Shown: one piece after another, positions 51,954-63,200 of the stretch
Numbering within the stretch: the stretch's first letter is position 1
Layout: each line of letters opens with the position of its first letter
From: Macrolepiota albuminosa
Lineage: Eukaryota > Basidiomycota > Agaricomycetes > Agaricales > Agaricaceae
Direction of reading: 5' to 3'
Assembly: GCA_027475525.1 (NCBI GenBank)
Contig: JAMWFC010000009.1
Coordinates: 186,001-250,000 of the forward strand
Length of the DNA: 64,000 nt
Notes under the pieces: generated by a model
What the model saw: only the letters and a program-made list of their open reading frames with translations
What the model was told of the DNA's origin: nothing
Databases searched by the model: none
Position numbers and translations under genes: made by a program

Positions 51954-53530
51954 TCAATTGATGGCGCCATGGCTTGGAGATAGTCCCTCCGTGTCATTAC
52001 CAGAATGTAATTGTAATTTTGCTGATGTCCCACTTAAGCGGTTCGCATATTGAGAGGTATCAGGATATTGCTGAGACTGGCGCACATTGTGCAAGAACGA
52101 GACCTGTACGAGATGGTCATCTGGACTCTGACCACTATCTCCTTGTTGCAAAGGGGCACCCTGGTGCGTTCCTTGCGCATCGTAAGGAGGCGGAAGGGTA
52201 AACTGTGTGTGTGTCTGATCATCCGAATCTGCGCCCGAGACGGCCGCACTGTACCCTTCCATCTGGGCATAATGCGTTTGCATTTCAGAAAATCTGCGTT
52301 CAAGCCGAGTTACGACTTCTGCAAGTCGGAGGTTGGAAGGTGTTTCGCTGGTATCAGCCACATCACCATGTTCCAAGGCAGCCGAAGCTGAAGTCGAAAT
52401 ACCCGGCGTTTGTTTCACCGATTGAGATTGCATAGAAGACGGCATCAGTTCGAAAGGTTGTACTATGAGCACCTGTTTTAGCATCACTTGTAAAAAATTG
52501 TCACGGTTACTCTACCTGTTCTATTACCTGTAAAAAAGCGCCTAATATTTGAAGCGCTCTCTACACTCTTGAATTCTGGGTTAGAAGTATTTGACCTTGT
52601 GCGCCGTGTACACCAAAAGAATAGGACAACCAAGACAAGAGCAAGGGTGCCTAGAACGGCACCGACGATGGCCCCTATAGGTAGGGAACTAGAGGCGTGA
52701 AATGATTGTTGTTGAGCAGATTGGCTTGGCATTACTCTCGACGACGCTCCAGATGTGTCCGTGACCGAGATCAGCGGTGGACTCTTCGAAACTCCAGACC
52801 TGGAGGGAGTGGTGCGTGTTGTCGTAGCGGTGATTGACGTCACTGAGGATGAGCTTTCTGACACACCAGTTTGGGAATTTGTGATGTTGGTCTGATGCTG
52901 AGATGTTGTGCTCTGTGTTATATGGGATGAAACTTTTGATGTCTGATCAACGGTTGCGGATGATTCGTCGGAAGTTGAGCTGGCCGTGGTCGGCAAGAAA
53001 GTAGTCGCCTGATTCAGAATTTCCGAAGGCATGTACTGGATGTAATCCAGTATGAAATATTCGTTTTCTTGCGAGACGGCATGGTTCATCTGAATCGCAA
53101 GGACATGATTTCCGGGCATGATATCTTCCTGTGAGAACCATATATGCTTTGATGAAACCCCATCAACACAATTGTCCGAAAGGACAAGGTTCTCTTTTCT
53201 ACTTGAAGGTTCACCATGATCGAGAGTATATTCCATTGGTGGTCTACAGCCCTTGATTACAAGGCCATGGACGGACACAGAGGTGCCTGTTGTTCTAGAA
53301 TGAGAAGATCAGATCAACGACGAGCCAAGGGTGGACAGACCAGTGAAGGAGAATATAGCTTCTGCTTCAGGGTCATGAGTCTGATGTACAGTATTTCCTT
53401 TCGTTATTGAAGGAGATTCGTCAGTATCACCTACAAGTCCATCGAATCCAATAATTTCCCAATTCCCCAAGTAGCGTATTTTTGATAAATCGTTATCATC
53501 GACAATCTCACCAGACTGGCTGGATTCCAT
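51954..53530 (-). CDS. Ser/Thr-rich single-pass membrane protein (hypothetical)
   Basis: Three main exons on the minus strand. The N-terminal ectodomain begins at 53530 (MESSQSGEIVDDNDLSKIRY). It splices over a gt/ag intron ending near 53288 into SVSVHGLVIKGCRPPMEYTL and ILDYIQYMPSE, a beta-rich extracellular domain. A long Ser/Thr-rich stalk follows (52990-52700). One transmembrane helix is IGAIVGAVLGTLALVLVVLF followed by basic CTRRTR. A short intron near 52535-52490 joins RRFF to VMLKQVLIVQPFELMPS, a cytoplasmic tail with QPF and LPPPYD, ending at 51954. This layout is common in agaricomycetes and recalls wall-stress-sensor-like proteins, but function is unknown. Confidence 0.7.
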
Positions 53531-54862
53531 GATTTCTGCTAATAGACGTTGCCGGCCACCACAAGTACAAAAATCGGAGCTTGGTAGCTAGTGAAGCCGT
53601 ATTTAAGCGGCGACAGTATAGACAGTCTTGGTGAGACTTCTTCAGGACGTATCTCGGTTGGAAATAGTAGTATAGACTGGTTAAATAGAAGAAAAGGTCA
53701 ATACAGCATTGGCTGATCGACATAGTGTATCATACCTTCGTATTCAGACTTGGGACCAGGTATGACCGAAAGGTATGGGTGCGGTGACTAGTGAAAGATA
53801 TAGCTGATGAGAAGACGCTAGTTAAAAGATAGTATCAACCATCATGATGGATTTTGGAGGTCACTACCGAGTAGGCCATGATATTATCCCAACAGACAAA
53901 CAAACGAGGAGCGATCATGAAACGTGGACAAGAGCGCGGAACTTGATTGTTGTGGAGTGGAGATGTCATCCAAGGGAACCAGTAGAACCTGCCTCAGTTC
54001 ATAGTATGAACCTAGAAAACATCAATGATTTCTTCGTCGAAGACCGACGTGATTGATCGTCGATGTTAACTCTCAATCTCTCAAGAACAAAATAGATCAA
54101 AACGAACTTGTGAAGCATTGAACACATCTTGTTCTCGTCCTCCTTCTTACTATACTACGTAGTATGCCCAAGTATCTCATGAATTTGATGAGTAAATGCG
54201 GATTGATATATATCTGCGTTGTGTGGTTGGTCTGCGATGGTAGAGTTTCAATAATATCCGCGCTGATGTCGTTGCTGGTTCGAAAGCGATCACCGCAAGC
54301 AACTAGATGGATACTTCCGCGCTAAAGGTACCGTGTTCTCGTTGCCACTTCGAACAGGGTTCTATCGATATCATTGTTACTAGTAGTTTTCGGATATGAG
54401 ATGGCGAGTAATAGTGAGCCGATTAAACAGCTAGCCGTCCGACGATCATTTTGAAGATACATACTTTCCAAGCGCAAAACAGAGGCAGAAGCTCTTTTTC
54501 AAAGCACTAGAAGCCAGAGTATGCGAGTTACAGGAACATGGAAGGATCTGAACATAAAGATTGCGAAAAATTCGAAACACTGGTTATGTAGAAATCAAGC
54601 AGCCTCAGTCGCAAGCGGCAAGTAATAGGCCAGGATTTGTGATGGAAGTCATGACAGAATGATTTCAGCAATAACCATGACAGAATGTGTCAACTTACAA
54701 GGGTATACGTATAATGTCTGCAACACGCTACGTTCGAAATCCATTGAGATGTCGTATCGTCGAGAGCCGTCTAGGATAAGCACATCATAGAAGTTTTCAT
54801 CTCCGCTTCAAGTCATGAACGAGGTCAGGCTTTTGACTGATTCTCAAGCGATTCGCTATACT
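53531..54862. other. Intergenic, nothing recognised
   Basis: No open frame with exon-like quality and no repeat found, apart from being bounded on the right by the TIR element. Confidence 0.5.
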
Positions 54863-55585
54863 TACTATTCCACCCCTTTAGCTCGGAGTCCCCTCTGGAG
54901 TCGGACGTCATTAAGGCGTCACACCTTAGTAAGATGCTGAGTTCACACTCTGCTGCACTGTAATCGGACAACGAGATGCGAGAGAATGTTAGACTCCGCC
55001 TTGCCGCTGAATCGGCAGGCGGGTTGACTAATCGCCACCAAGGGGACTCAGCAACGAGACCTTGTCTCACCCCAGACTAAGTTGGAAACATATTTGGTAT
55101 GTTATATTACGTTGTATGTCTTGTTTGAAGTGCTTAGGATGGCTGGTTGTTGTCATCGTAGACTCATCCCTGGGAGATTTCTTACTGTGGCGGCGGCGTC
55201 TCCCGGTTACTTCCCGGCGATTCAACGGTTTTATTCTCGGTTTTTATTCTCCTTATTTAGTTCTTTTATTTACTTCACCAGGACGATCGTACTCGATCGT
55301 CCTGTATAGTTACTCAGCCACCAGGTCTTCATGTGTGGCGTGACTCCATCCGATCCCTCAGTTCTTTTACCAAGGACTTAGGGTATGTCATCACTTCTTA
55401 TATGTGGATTAGACCTCTTTACTTACATTCTACCTGTAGCATTCTAAGACTTACTTCGTACTACAGGTTAACAGAGTTCTTTTCCCAAGGACTGAGGCAT
55501 TCTAAGACTTACTTCGTACTACAGTTGTGGAAAAACATTGTTTGTTTGACTCAGGGGACTCTGAGCTAAAGGGGTGGAATAGTAT
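54863..55585. mobile_element. Non-autonomous TIR DNA element (about 720 bp)
   Basis: Left end CTATTCCACCCCTTTAGCTC.GAGTCCCC is the inverse of the right end GGGGACTC.GAGCTAAAGGGG with one mismatch over about 28 bp, bordered by TA. Subterminal sequence matches the degenerate element at 7332-7702 in the opposite orientation. The short frames inside do not encode a transposase. Confidence 0.75.
55439..55530. repeat. Short direct repeat, period 58 bp, inside the TIR element
   Basis: gcattctaagacttacttcg recurs at 55439 and 55497, with a nearby pair (gttcttttaccaaggactta / gttcttttcccaaggactga) also duplicated. Confidence 0.65.
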
Positions 55586-56330
55586 TATTAGTCTTGTATT
55601 GGTTAAGAAGGTCACATTAAGGTAATATTTCAAGTTTTGCAATGAAAATGCGGTCGGGCTCGATAAAGCCGAATCCTACAACATTATCCTATCTCGTCTT
55701 ATGAAATTTGTCAACGAACACTATCGATACCTATGTGCTCATGATGATTGTTTCACCATTGAATTCGCGGCATGAGACGCAAGAACTGGAGGTGAGAAAC
55801 TTGACTTTTTTTGCAGGAATTCTTCGTAAGAACTTCTGTATCAGCTCTGCCTAATTGCACGAGCGTTGCATTGTGAGATATGAAGGCAACAGAGAGGTTC
55901 CGAGATCTAGAATAACCTCAGACAGTTATGATAATGTGGAACAAATCAAAGTGATGAGGTGACACGTATATATATGAAGGAGTAGACGAGGGCAAGGGTT
56001 ACATCATTGGTAAGGAGATGTCACAGTTCAAGAAGTGATGTGTGCTTTGCCATGACAATATCTGAAAACGTTGCGTTGGATGACAAGTAGATCACATGGA
56101 AGGTGCCGGTGATCTACAAGTCAAGCTTTAGCCCATGGCAAGACAATGTCTATACAGAAAAGTACGCCAAAGCCAGATAAACGGCTGCAGAGAAGTGGCC
56201 CCAGTTCAAGGGGTGAGGTATAAGAGAAGGATTCTCTTCGCAGGTGAAAAGGAACCACAATAAAGATAGGTTAACAACGACAAAGTTACTGAAAGGCAGT
56301 TCCAAAACAAGAGGTAACACCATATCGGAA
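55586..56330. other. Intergenic, nothing recognised
   Basis: 3' flank of the wall-protein gene; no gene supported. Confidence 0.45.
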
Positions 56331-57303
56331 CTAGAAAATGGATAGCAGAAGTGGAAAGAGTAGGAGGGCTGCCACCGTTAGAGCTAGCGTTGGAGGTCCG
56401 CGGGCCAATGTATCATTTGATGACGTCGTCACTGGAAGAGCTGGGCTCGCCACTTTCGACACTAACGGGGTTGAGATCGATGAGGAAGACAACTTCGTTG
56501 CGAGCATTGTCTGCGACAAGATAGAAGTGGTCAAGGTAGTGGCGGGGACTGTAGGGAGAGGCGGTAATGACGTCAAAAGGGTGCCGACCGTGATGGTAGA
56601 AAGATGCGTTGCTGAATGCGAGAAGGCTGAAGAAGGAATTGGTATTGTCGAGGTTGCTTCTGGAAGAGGATTGTCAAAAGAGCCTGTCATTTGATCAATG
56701 GCGAAGAAAGGCGAGAAGGCTTTGTAGGGTAAACTGAAGGGGTCGCTAATATTTTCCTTGGAGGTGGTGGATATGATACCGATGTAGCTGGTAGTAAATG
56801 TAAGTCGAATTTCTTTACTCCGAGTTAAGGAGACATACTATGAGTCTGAGTTCGGTCCAGCAGCAGGATTGGGCTGGAACGTGACTTCGTGAATGATTTC
56901 ATAGCCGTATGACATCAAAAGGTTACCATGAAGCTGATTGAGTGAGTCGTTGAGACGTCGGCAGGAGGGATTGCTTGCACGAGTTGCTATGCATGGGATG
57001 CACAATCATGAAATGTATTATAGAGTAATATGCACGTCCATACCATTGTACCAGTATAAAGGCCAAAGGTGCAAACACCAGCTGCAGCAAGTAGTGGACG
57101 GTTGCCGTCGTCAAGCCATTGTATTGTGCATTTCTGACCTCCATGGCATGTCGATTTCGCTTCAGGCTTGAGGACCTACCATAGAGTTGATTTCAGAAAG
57201 TAACGATATATTTCTATCAACGTACGTAAATTCCAGCATCGGCCATATGACTAAGTTGCAAAAAGAAGCAAGCCAAAGTCAGGGCGAGAATTGTGGAGAA
57301 CAT
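56331..57303 (-). CDS. Kre9/Knh-like, Ser/Thr-rich GPI-anchored wall protein
   Basis: A signal peptide at 57303 reads MFSTILALTLACFFLQLSHM. Later exons on the minus strand give CHGGQKCTIQWLDDGNRPLL (57145-57080), a segment with LHGNLLMSYGYEIIHEVTFQ (about 56950-56880), then YYIGIISTTSKENISDPFSL (about 56790-56730). The last exon is a Ser/Thr-rich tail ending in a hydrophobic stretch LALTVAALLLFPLLLSIF, as expected for GPI attachment. The order 'cysteine pair, W.D, YYI..TS' is that of the Kre9/Knh1 Ser-Thr-rich family involved in beta-1,6-glucan assembly. Three or four short introns are implied; exact exon ends were not all resolved. Confidence 0.68.
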
Positions 57304-58513
57304 GCTGATTAAGGTTGTGATACAAAACAAGTGCGAGTTGGCTAATGAATGTGAGAGAGATCGTTATGAATTTAAGCTTTACACTAGGAGTTCAGGTTCG
57401 AAGAAGGAGGTTACAGGGAGAAAAGATACATGAGGGCGCTGCGTCAGGAGTCGCTATGGCCACAAAAGATTGCCTAATGGGGAGATGGCCGTCGGAATTG
57501 GCACGTGCTCAATCCATGACGTAGGCGATGTCGCATATGGGTACTAGGAATCCTGGTATGCTTCAAATAAGTTCTCAATTATCAAGATTTGCGACTATTG
57601 AGGCAAAGTTGCCCAACGGTTATGCACTTTACCGCGCTGATTCTTTCTCCCTCGAAGTTATCTCTTTATTTTGTCTACATTCAGCGGGTGACGTACAGAA
57701 GATATAGGTTGAAGAATTTGATATACGGTCATTATCGGGACTTTTCCAGAGTAGAACAAGAGACAGTTGCTCAAGCTTCGCTAAACATAGTGAAGGACGA
57801 GGGATGTCTACAAGTCTTCAAATTCTCTCGTCGACGCCAAATCGTTCAGCCAGACAATGGGGTGAAATTGCAGCTCGCGGGGTTCTTGGAAGTCTAGAAC
57901 GTTCATGAGTTCTCATTTTCCAAAAGATTAACACTCACTTTGACTGTGGTATCACGGACAAAGCTATGGAGTGGTGGTTATGCTCGCTTGACAAATGCCA
58001 GGTCTTCGTCAAAGGATCTGAGATTGTATAGCCCTACCAACCAAAGGGCAGCAAATGCAATTATGAAGAGGACGGACGGCAACCGAGGCTGGCATATGGT
58101 CACGGAAATTGCAGGTGTTCGGACAGTAGAACGACCTTGACACTATTTCAATAGGAAATAACGACTTGAATAGATGACGCGAACCTCCCGAATTTGCAGC
58201 TGTTGGATCAGGCCTTGTACTAACTCGGAAGATTGTACTATTTCGGAAGAATTGGCGTTCATTGACTATCTGAGAGATCTCATGAAGGAAGGCCTTAATG
58301 GATGTTCCTGAGGGTTGAAGACTGCAGATTACCCGGTGGGCGTGGAGGGTGATGCTCTAGATGCAGAAAAGGAGATGCATTTCATCATTCCAACAGTCAC
58401 AACTGATGCACCCTTTCATCCTCTTCAGTAGGATATTTTTGTACAGATTAATACAGGTCGACGTAGTCCTAAGTACGTACTTCAGCTTCCAATACAATCA
58501 TATTTTAACACAC
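57304..58513. other. Intergenic, nothing recognised
   Basis: No supported gene. It contains the likely promoter of the wall-protein gene. Confidence 0.45.
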
Positions 58514-61164
58514 CTATCCAAGCTGTCGTGTATTGAAAACAATCAGAAGCGTACACGCAACACAAAGACCCGCACAAAGTGCAAAAAGCGCGTAACAAAA
58601 TGCATACCTACACCTCTGAATCCACGGATCAAATACCCTCCTCCCACTCTCTGGTCGTCCTCTAACCTCTCTAAGCTTCACACCATAAAAACAATCAAAC
58701 AATCTATGCGGTTTTGTAACGATACGCATGATACGCTGACACCAGCGCGCACGTTGGGCGAGCACTGCAGATGCACTTGTCCGCCGCCATGCAGAGACAT
58801 GACGTGGCACAAACGGGTATCCGAACGATATACCGCGCAGGGACCGTTTGGGGTCTTGTAGCCGCAGTCTGCCCATATCAGAGCTCTGCTTCTCCGTCAC
58901 CCATCTCGGTACCCTTGGACCCTTTCCCTGTGCATGTTGCTCCTTCTGTCCGCTCCTCCTCTCCCTCTCTACCCCTTCTTCCTTCTCCTTCCCTTTCCAT
59001 TTTCCCATCTGTCCCTGCTCCGCATCGCTGTTCACATTTTTCCCCGCCTTCCTACGCCTTCCACAACACACGCACGCATGCATGCACATGTTCCTCCAAA
59101 CATACCCCGCATTCCCAAACAAGTAGAACTCCCACATCCCGACTTTCGGCGGACACTCCCCTACGTTGGTGAAATGCCACCCGCCGACGAACCACACGAC
59201 TGGGAAGACAAACCCTAGCCAGAAAGCCCAGAACGCAGGCGTGCGGTCTGCGAGCCACGTCCATGTCGAGGCAGTTTTGGGGCGGAAAGGGAAGGTGACG
59301 ACGCTCGTCCCGAGTGGGGCATCGAGGTCCCAGCGTAGAGGTACGAATGAGGATGTGATTGAATGGGAATTGGAGTTAGAATTGGAGTTGGAGTTGGAGT
59401 TGGAATGAGTATATGTGGAGCCGGGAGCAAACGCAGGGTCGGGCGAGGCGTGAAGAGAGGTGGTAGATTGGTTTTGCGCGTTGTCTCGATCCGGATTGAG
59501 ACTGTGCGTGCTCTCGCCGTTGATGCTTGCCTGGTATGAAGCATCCTCATTATCTGCGATATCCATCTCTACTTCCTCCATCTCCCCCACTTCCTCCTCC
59601 GCCCTAGACTCCCTCACACGAACATGCACTACCTCTTCACCAGAAGCCGTCACAAAACTCTCCGCGTGCAACGACTCGTTGTCCTCCTCGCCACCATACA
59701 CCTCCGACGGCTCATCACCCTCTCCAGGCGCAGACTCCTGGCTCGCAGATATGGTAGGCATAGGTACACCCACGTACGATCTTCGCCCGTCTCTCGATGT
59801 GGATAGATGTTGGTGTAGGTGTGGGCTGGGAAATGGTGCGGTAAGGAAGGTGTCTGTGCCTAGGGATTTTGGTGGTGCAGTAGAGGATGGAGATGGCCTC
59901 GCAACAGACGAAGTCGTCGATCCCTGTGTACGCGAAGACGTCTGGGAAACCGTACGGTTGAGTTGGCGCGTGATGAAGGGGTGCGAATGCGATGTCGAGG
60001 GTCCTGTACTCGTCATTTCCACGTTAGTCTTTGGTCAAGCATGGAGAACAATGGAGAAGACGTACGTGCAGTCTCAGACTTCATCGAGTCGCCCGGATTG
60101 TTAGTAGTCCCGCCTCTTCCATTCAAATTTCCATTACTCGCGCCGGAACTAGAGCCGGACACCGAGCGGGCACTGCTCCCTGACATCGAATACCTTACTG
60201 AATCGCCTCCTTGCGACCCACCGTGTCCTGCACCATACCCGTAACCATACCCCAAACTCCCAACAGACCCAGAACCAGATCTCGACGCTCGCTCCGAGAT
60301 CGAAGCAGGTGAAATATAATCTTGCTCTATGATCGGCGAAAGCTGCTTCGCAAGCGGGTAGTTGTATGCGTGGTTATATACGTCCGTCGAGAATGAACCA
60401 GAGCCAGAGCCTGGTCCAAAACCTGTTGGAAGCGTGTATACTGGGTTCGCAAAGGGATTCATGTTCGCGTATGGGGTCGCAGATGCGTTTGAATATGGTT
60501 CGATGTTTGTAGTGGCCGTGGCAGGGCGAGTGACGAGTCTAAGATTTCCCTTGGGCGAGGAGGAAGACGGAGGCGGTGTAGAAAGAAAAGGCGCAGACGC
60601 GGACCGCGAAATTCTCTGCGAGTTGGAATCGGATCGGACGACAGCAGGTTGGGGAAGCCCCACATAAGCACCTTCAAATTCATCGTGCCCGACTACCCAT
60701 TCGACATTCGAAGGGCCGGACCTCGTAGCAGTCGTACTTGGTTGCGGGTGTGGATAGGAAGTGCTGTTGGGATATGAAAGAGGGTGAGGGTGATTCCATC
60801 TATCAGAACCAGAATCATACCCATAAACAGAACCAGAATCAGGGACAAGAGCGGGATGAGCATTTGGAGCAGGGGCAGGAGCACGATTGAGAGGTTCAGG
60901 AGCGTCGAGTCCCGTAAGCGACACAGGCGATGAACGGATAGGATGGCTTATAGAAGCTCCAGAAACGACGCCTTTCCACCTCGACTTGTATTTCGAAGCT
61001 GACTTCGATTCCTGTGCCCCAACAGGCAGCGGCAGACCTGTTTCTGCGTTTGTATCTGACGTTGCAACTGTGGTCAAAGTAGTACCCCTGCTCCGGTCCT
61101 GGTCCTGGACCTGGTCATCAGAGGACCGAAGCTGCAGCCAGCGAGAGTAGAGCCTGTCGAGCAT
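58514..61164 (-). CDS. Large Ser-rich membrane protein (hypothetical)
   Basis: The first exon runs from 61164 (MLDRLYSRWLQLRSSDDQVQ) to about 60067. A short intron with gtacgt at 60066 and an AG just after 60022 joins it to a second long frame that ends at 58514, giving close to 870 aa. The N-terminal two thirds is disordered, Ser/Pro/Gly-rich, with a Gly-Tyr stretch (GYGYGYGAGHGG) and a Ser-Asn repeat (HSNSNSNSNSNSNSH) encoded by a microsatellite at about 59360-59405. The C-terminal third is ordered: PLRWDLDAPLGTSVVTFPF, a membrane segment FWAFWLGFVFPVVWFVGG, a basic loop, and a second membrane segment AFCYALFALCAGLCVACTLL near the end. The C-terminal part looks conserved and two-pass; I cannot name a function. 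Confidence 0.7.
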
Positions 61165-62361
61165 GATTTAATGGTAGAAATGTTGTGTGCGCATGGGCGC
61201 AGCTCAGAGGGAAGGCTAACAGTGGTATCAAGAGGGTCAACGCATACACCCGACGAGGGAGCTATATAGCAGATGGAATGTTTAATGAAACCGCATGGTT
61301 GCATAATGAGATTATGTGTCATGGAGAACCGCTTCGACGGGAGATGAGACCCAGACTGAAAAAGGCAAGTCTTTTGCTGGAAGGGATGATGCAGCCTTCG
61401 CTGAGTCTAATTGTATCACACGAGGCGGCAGATGATGCATCATGCACTTTGCATTATGCCGATCACGATGGGGAGATGAGGGGGAAGTGAGACTCAGATA
61501 TGCGCAGAGGACAGGTTATGGGTGCTCCAGGCTAGACCGCCGATACATTTTTCAGAAGTGTTTGAGTTATCGTTGGGTGGTTGCGTGCATGCGGAACCGG
61601 TGATTCTTCAGCTTCTCGATGCGAGCCTGTGGCGATTGTACGTATATTTGTTCGTCTCTATCGGTCTGCGTGTCCCTAGTCCTGAAGCCGTAAAACAAGG
61701 ACAAGGACCACCAATACCGGATAAAAAGTTGTCAGGGCCTGCCGATCACGACCACGCCTCTTCCTTGAGGCACATCATAGGTACCGCATCCTCCAACGAA
61801 CAAAGGGGAAAGCGGCCATTAGGCAGCAGTGGATTAATCGTGGGTACCTCATTAGTCATCACCAGAGGGTCGAACAGGCGCCAAACGCGTTGGCTGGGAC
61901 CTTTTGCACTTAAATCGTTTGTATTGCATGTTCAGCATGACAGGCGGATGTAAGATAGGATGCACAGCGCAGGCGTCATGGGTGCCGTTGAAAGGAGAGA
62001 TTATTGAAGTAATGCGTCGTGTTATGTGCGGATCCAAGTCTCCCATTGCATTCCCAATCCATACGACGTGTTTTCAGATTCAAAAAACGTAACCTCCGCG
62101 ATAGAATATGTACATGGTATACAACGCAGCGTGAGATGATAAAGATAAGCAAAAGACTAAGATGGAGACAGCACTGAGAGTGGAGATTGATCATGTAAGT
62201 GATAACCAGAGGGCACGATAACGGTATAAACGATAGCGGGTGTGATGTGTAGCAGATGGACGATACAGAGGGAGTTAGGCAGCTGGCAGAACAACAAGCG
62301 GCTAGGTAGAAGTTATCCAAGAGATCCCGAAAGGTCGTCGGTGTTCATGAGGACTTGTAGG
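61165..62361. other. Intergenic, nothing recognised
   Basis: Upstream of the membrane-protein gene and downstream of the acidic-protein gene; no further gene supported. Confidence 0.45.
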
Positions 62362-63200
62362 TCAGCGTGCAAGCTCGGCGGGCGCAGTCTCTGTTTTCTT
62401 CGTCTCCTTCTCAGCATCCTTTGCCCTCTCCTCCCTAACCTCCTCATCCGCCTTTACCTCCTGACCCTTTGGCTCTGTCTCCGGTAGTGCGTCGACCTCC
62501 TCCTCACTAGTAACCGACGACGAAACATGATCCGACACAGCATTAAGCGGCGGGGCTGCATCCACATCTTCCTGCAGCTCCTCTGCATCATCCTCCCCAG
62601 GCAGTGGCACACTCTCCGGCTTTACTTCCTTCGACGTGGACCGAGATTCATTTAACTCAACCTCCTCGACGCCCTTCGTGACCTCCTTGACCTCCTTCTC
62701 CTCCTGTTTCTGGTGCTTAGGTTCAGGTTCAGGTTCAGGCTCAGATTCAGGTTGGGACTCAGGATAGGGCGTCGGCGTCTTCGTTTCGGGCGTGTCGCTC
62801 TCCCCTCTGATCTTCTTCGTCCTCATCTCCTCCGCAACTTCGGCATCGGCATTACGCTCTAAACGCCTCTTCTTCCCTTTCGTCGGCGCATTGGACGTAG
62901 CTAGACACGCGCAACGCGTTTCTCAGTTTTTGTGGGTATATCCGGTAGAAGTGCTTACCGTCGTCTGCCCAGGGTCGGTCGGGCCTCAAAATGACACCGT
63001 TTGAAATCCTGCAGATGAGTTTGAACATTTCTAATTGAAGTGTAAAGTGATTCGACGCGTCGGTCAGGTGGAGATGAGGGTGGACAGGGAGATAGCTGAC
63101 TGCGCGTGTATTGTTTGGCAGGGATGCATGTGATGCTGGGAGAAAATGCAACAAACCCGATTGAGGTAAGGTCAGGTCGATACGTAGGGACTGTCATTAA
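62362..63200 (-). CDS. Acidic, Glu/Pro-rich unknown protein
   Basis: The 3' exon from about 62900 to the stop at 62362 encodes KGKKRRLERNADAEVAEEM then a long Glu/Lys/Pro-rich tail with a PEP repeat (SEPEPEPEP). Upstream, frame 63154-62852 contains a compact coding-like stretch ISNGVILRPDRPWADDGKHF and YRIYPQKLRNALR. An intron around 62900-62925 probably joins them but I could not fix its ends. The basic cluster suggests a nuclear protein. No known domain recognised; the 5' end is uncertain. Confidence 0.45.

Noticed and set aside
58771..59264. Plus-strand frames of 70-133 aa near 59 kb
   Set aside because: They are mirror frames of the large minus-strand membrane protein.
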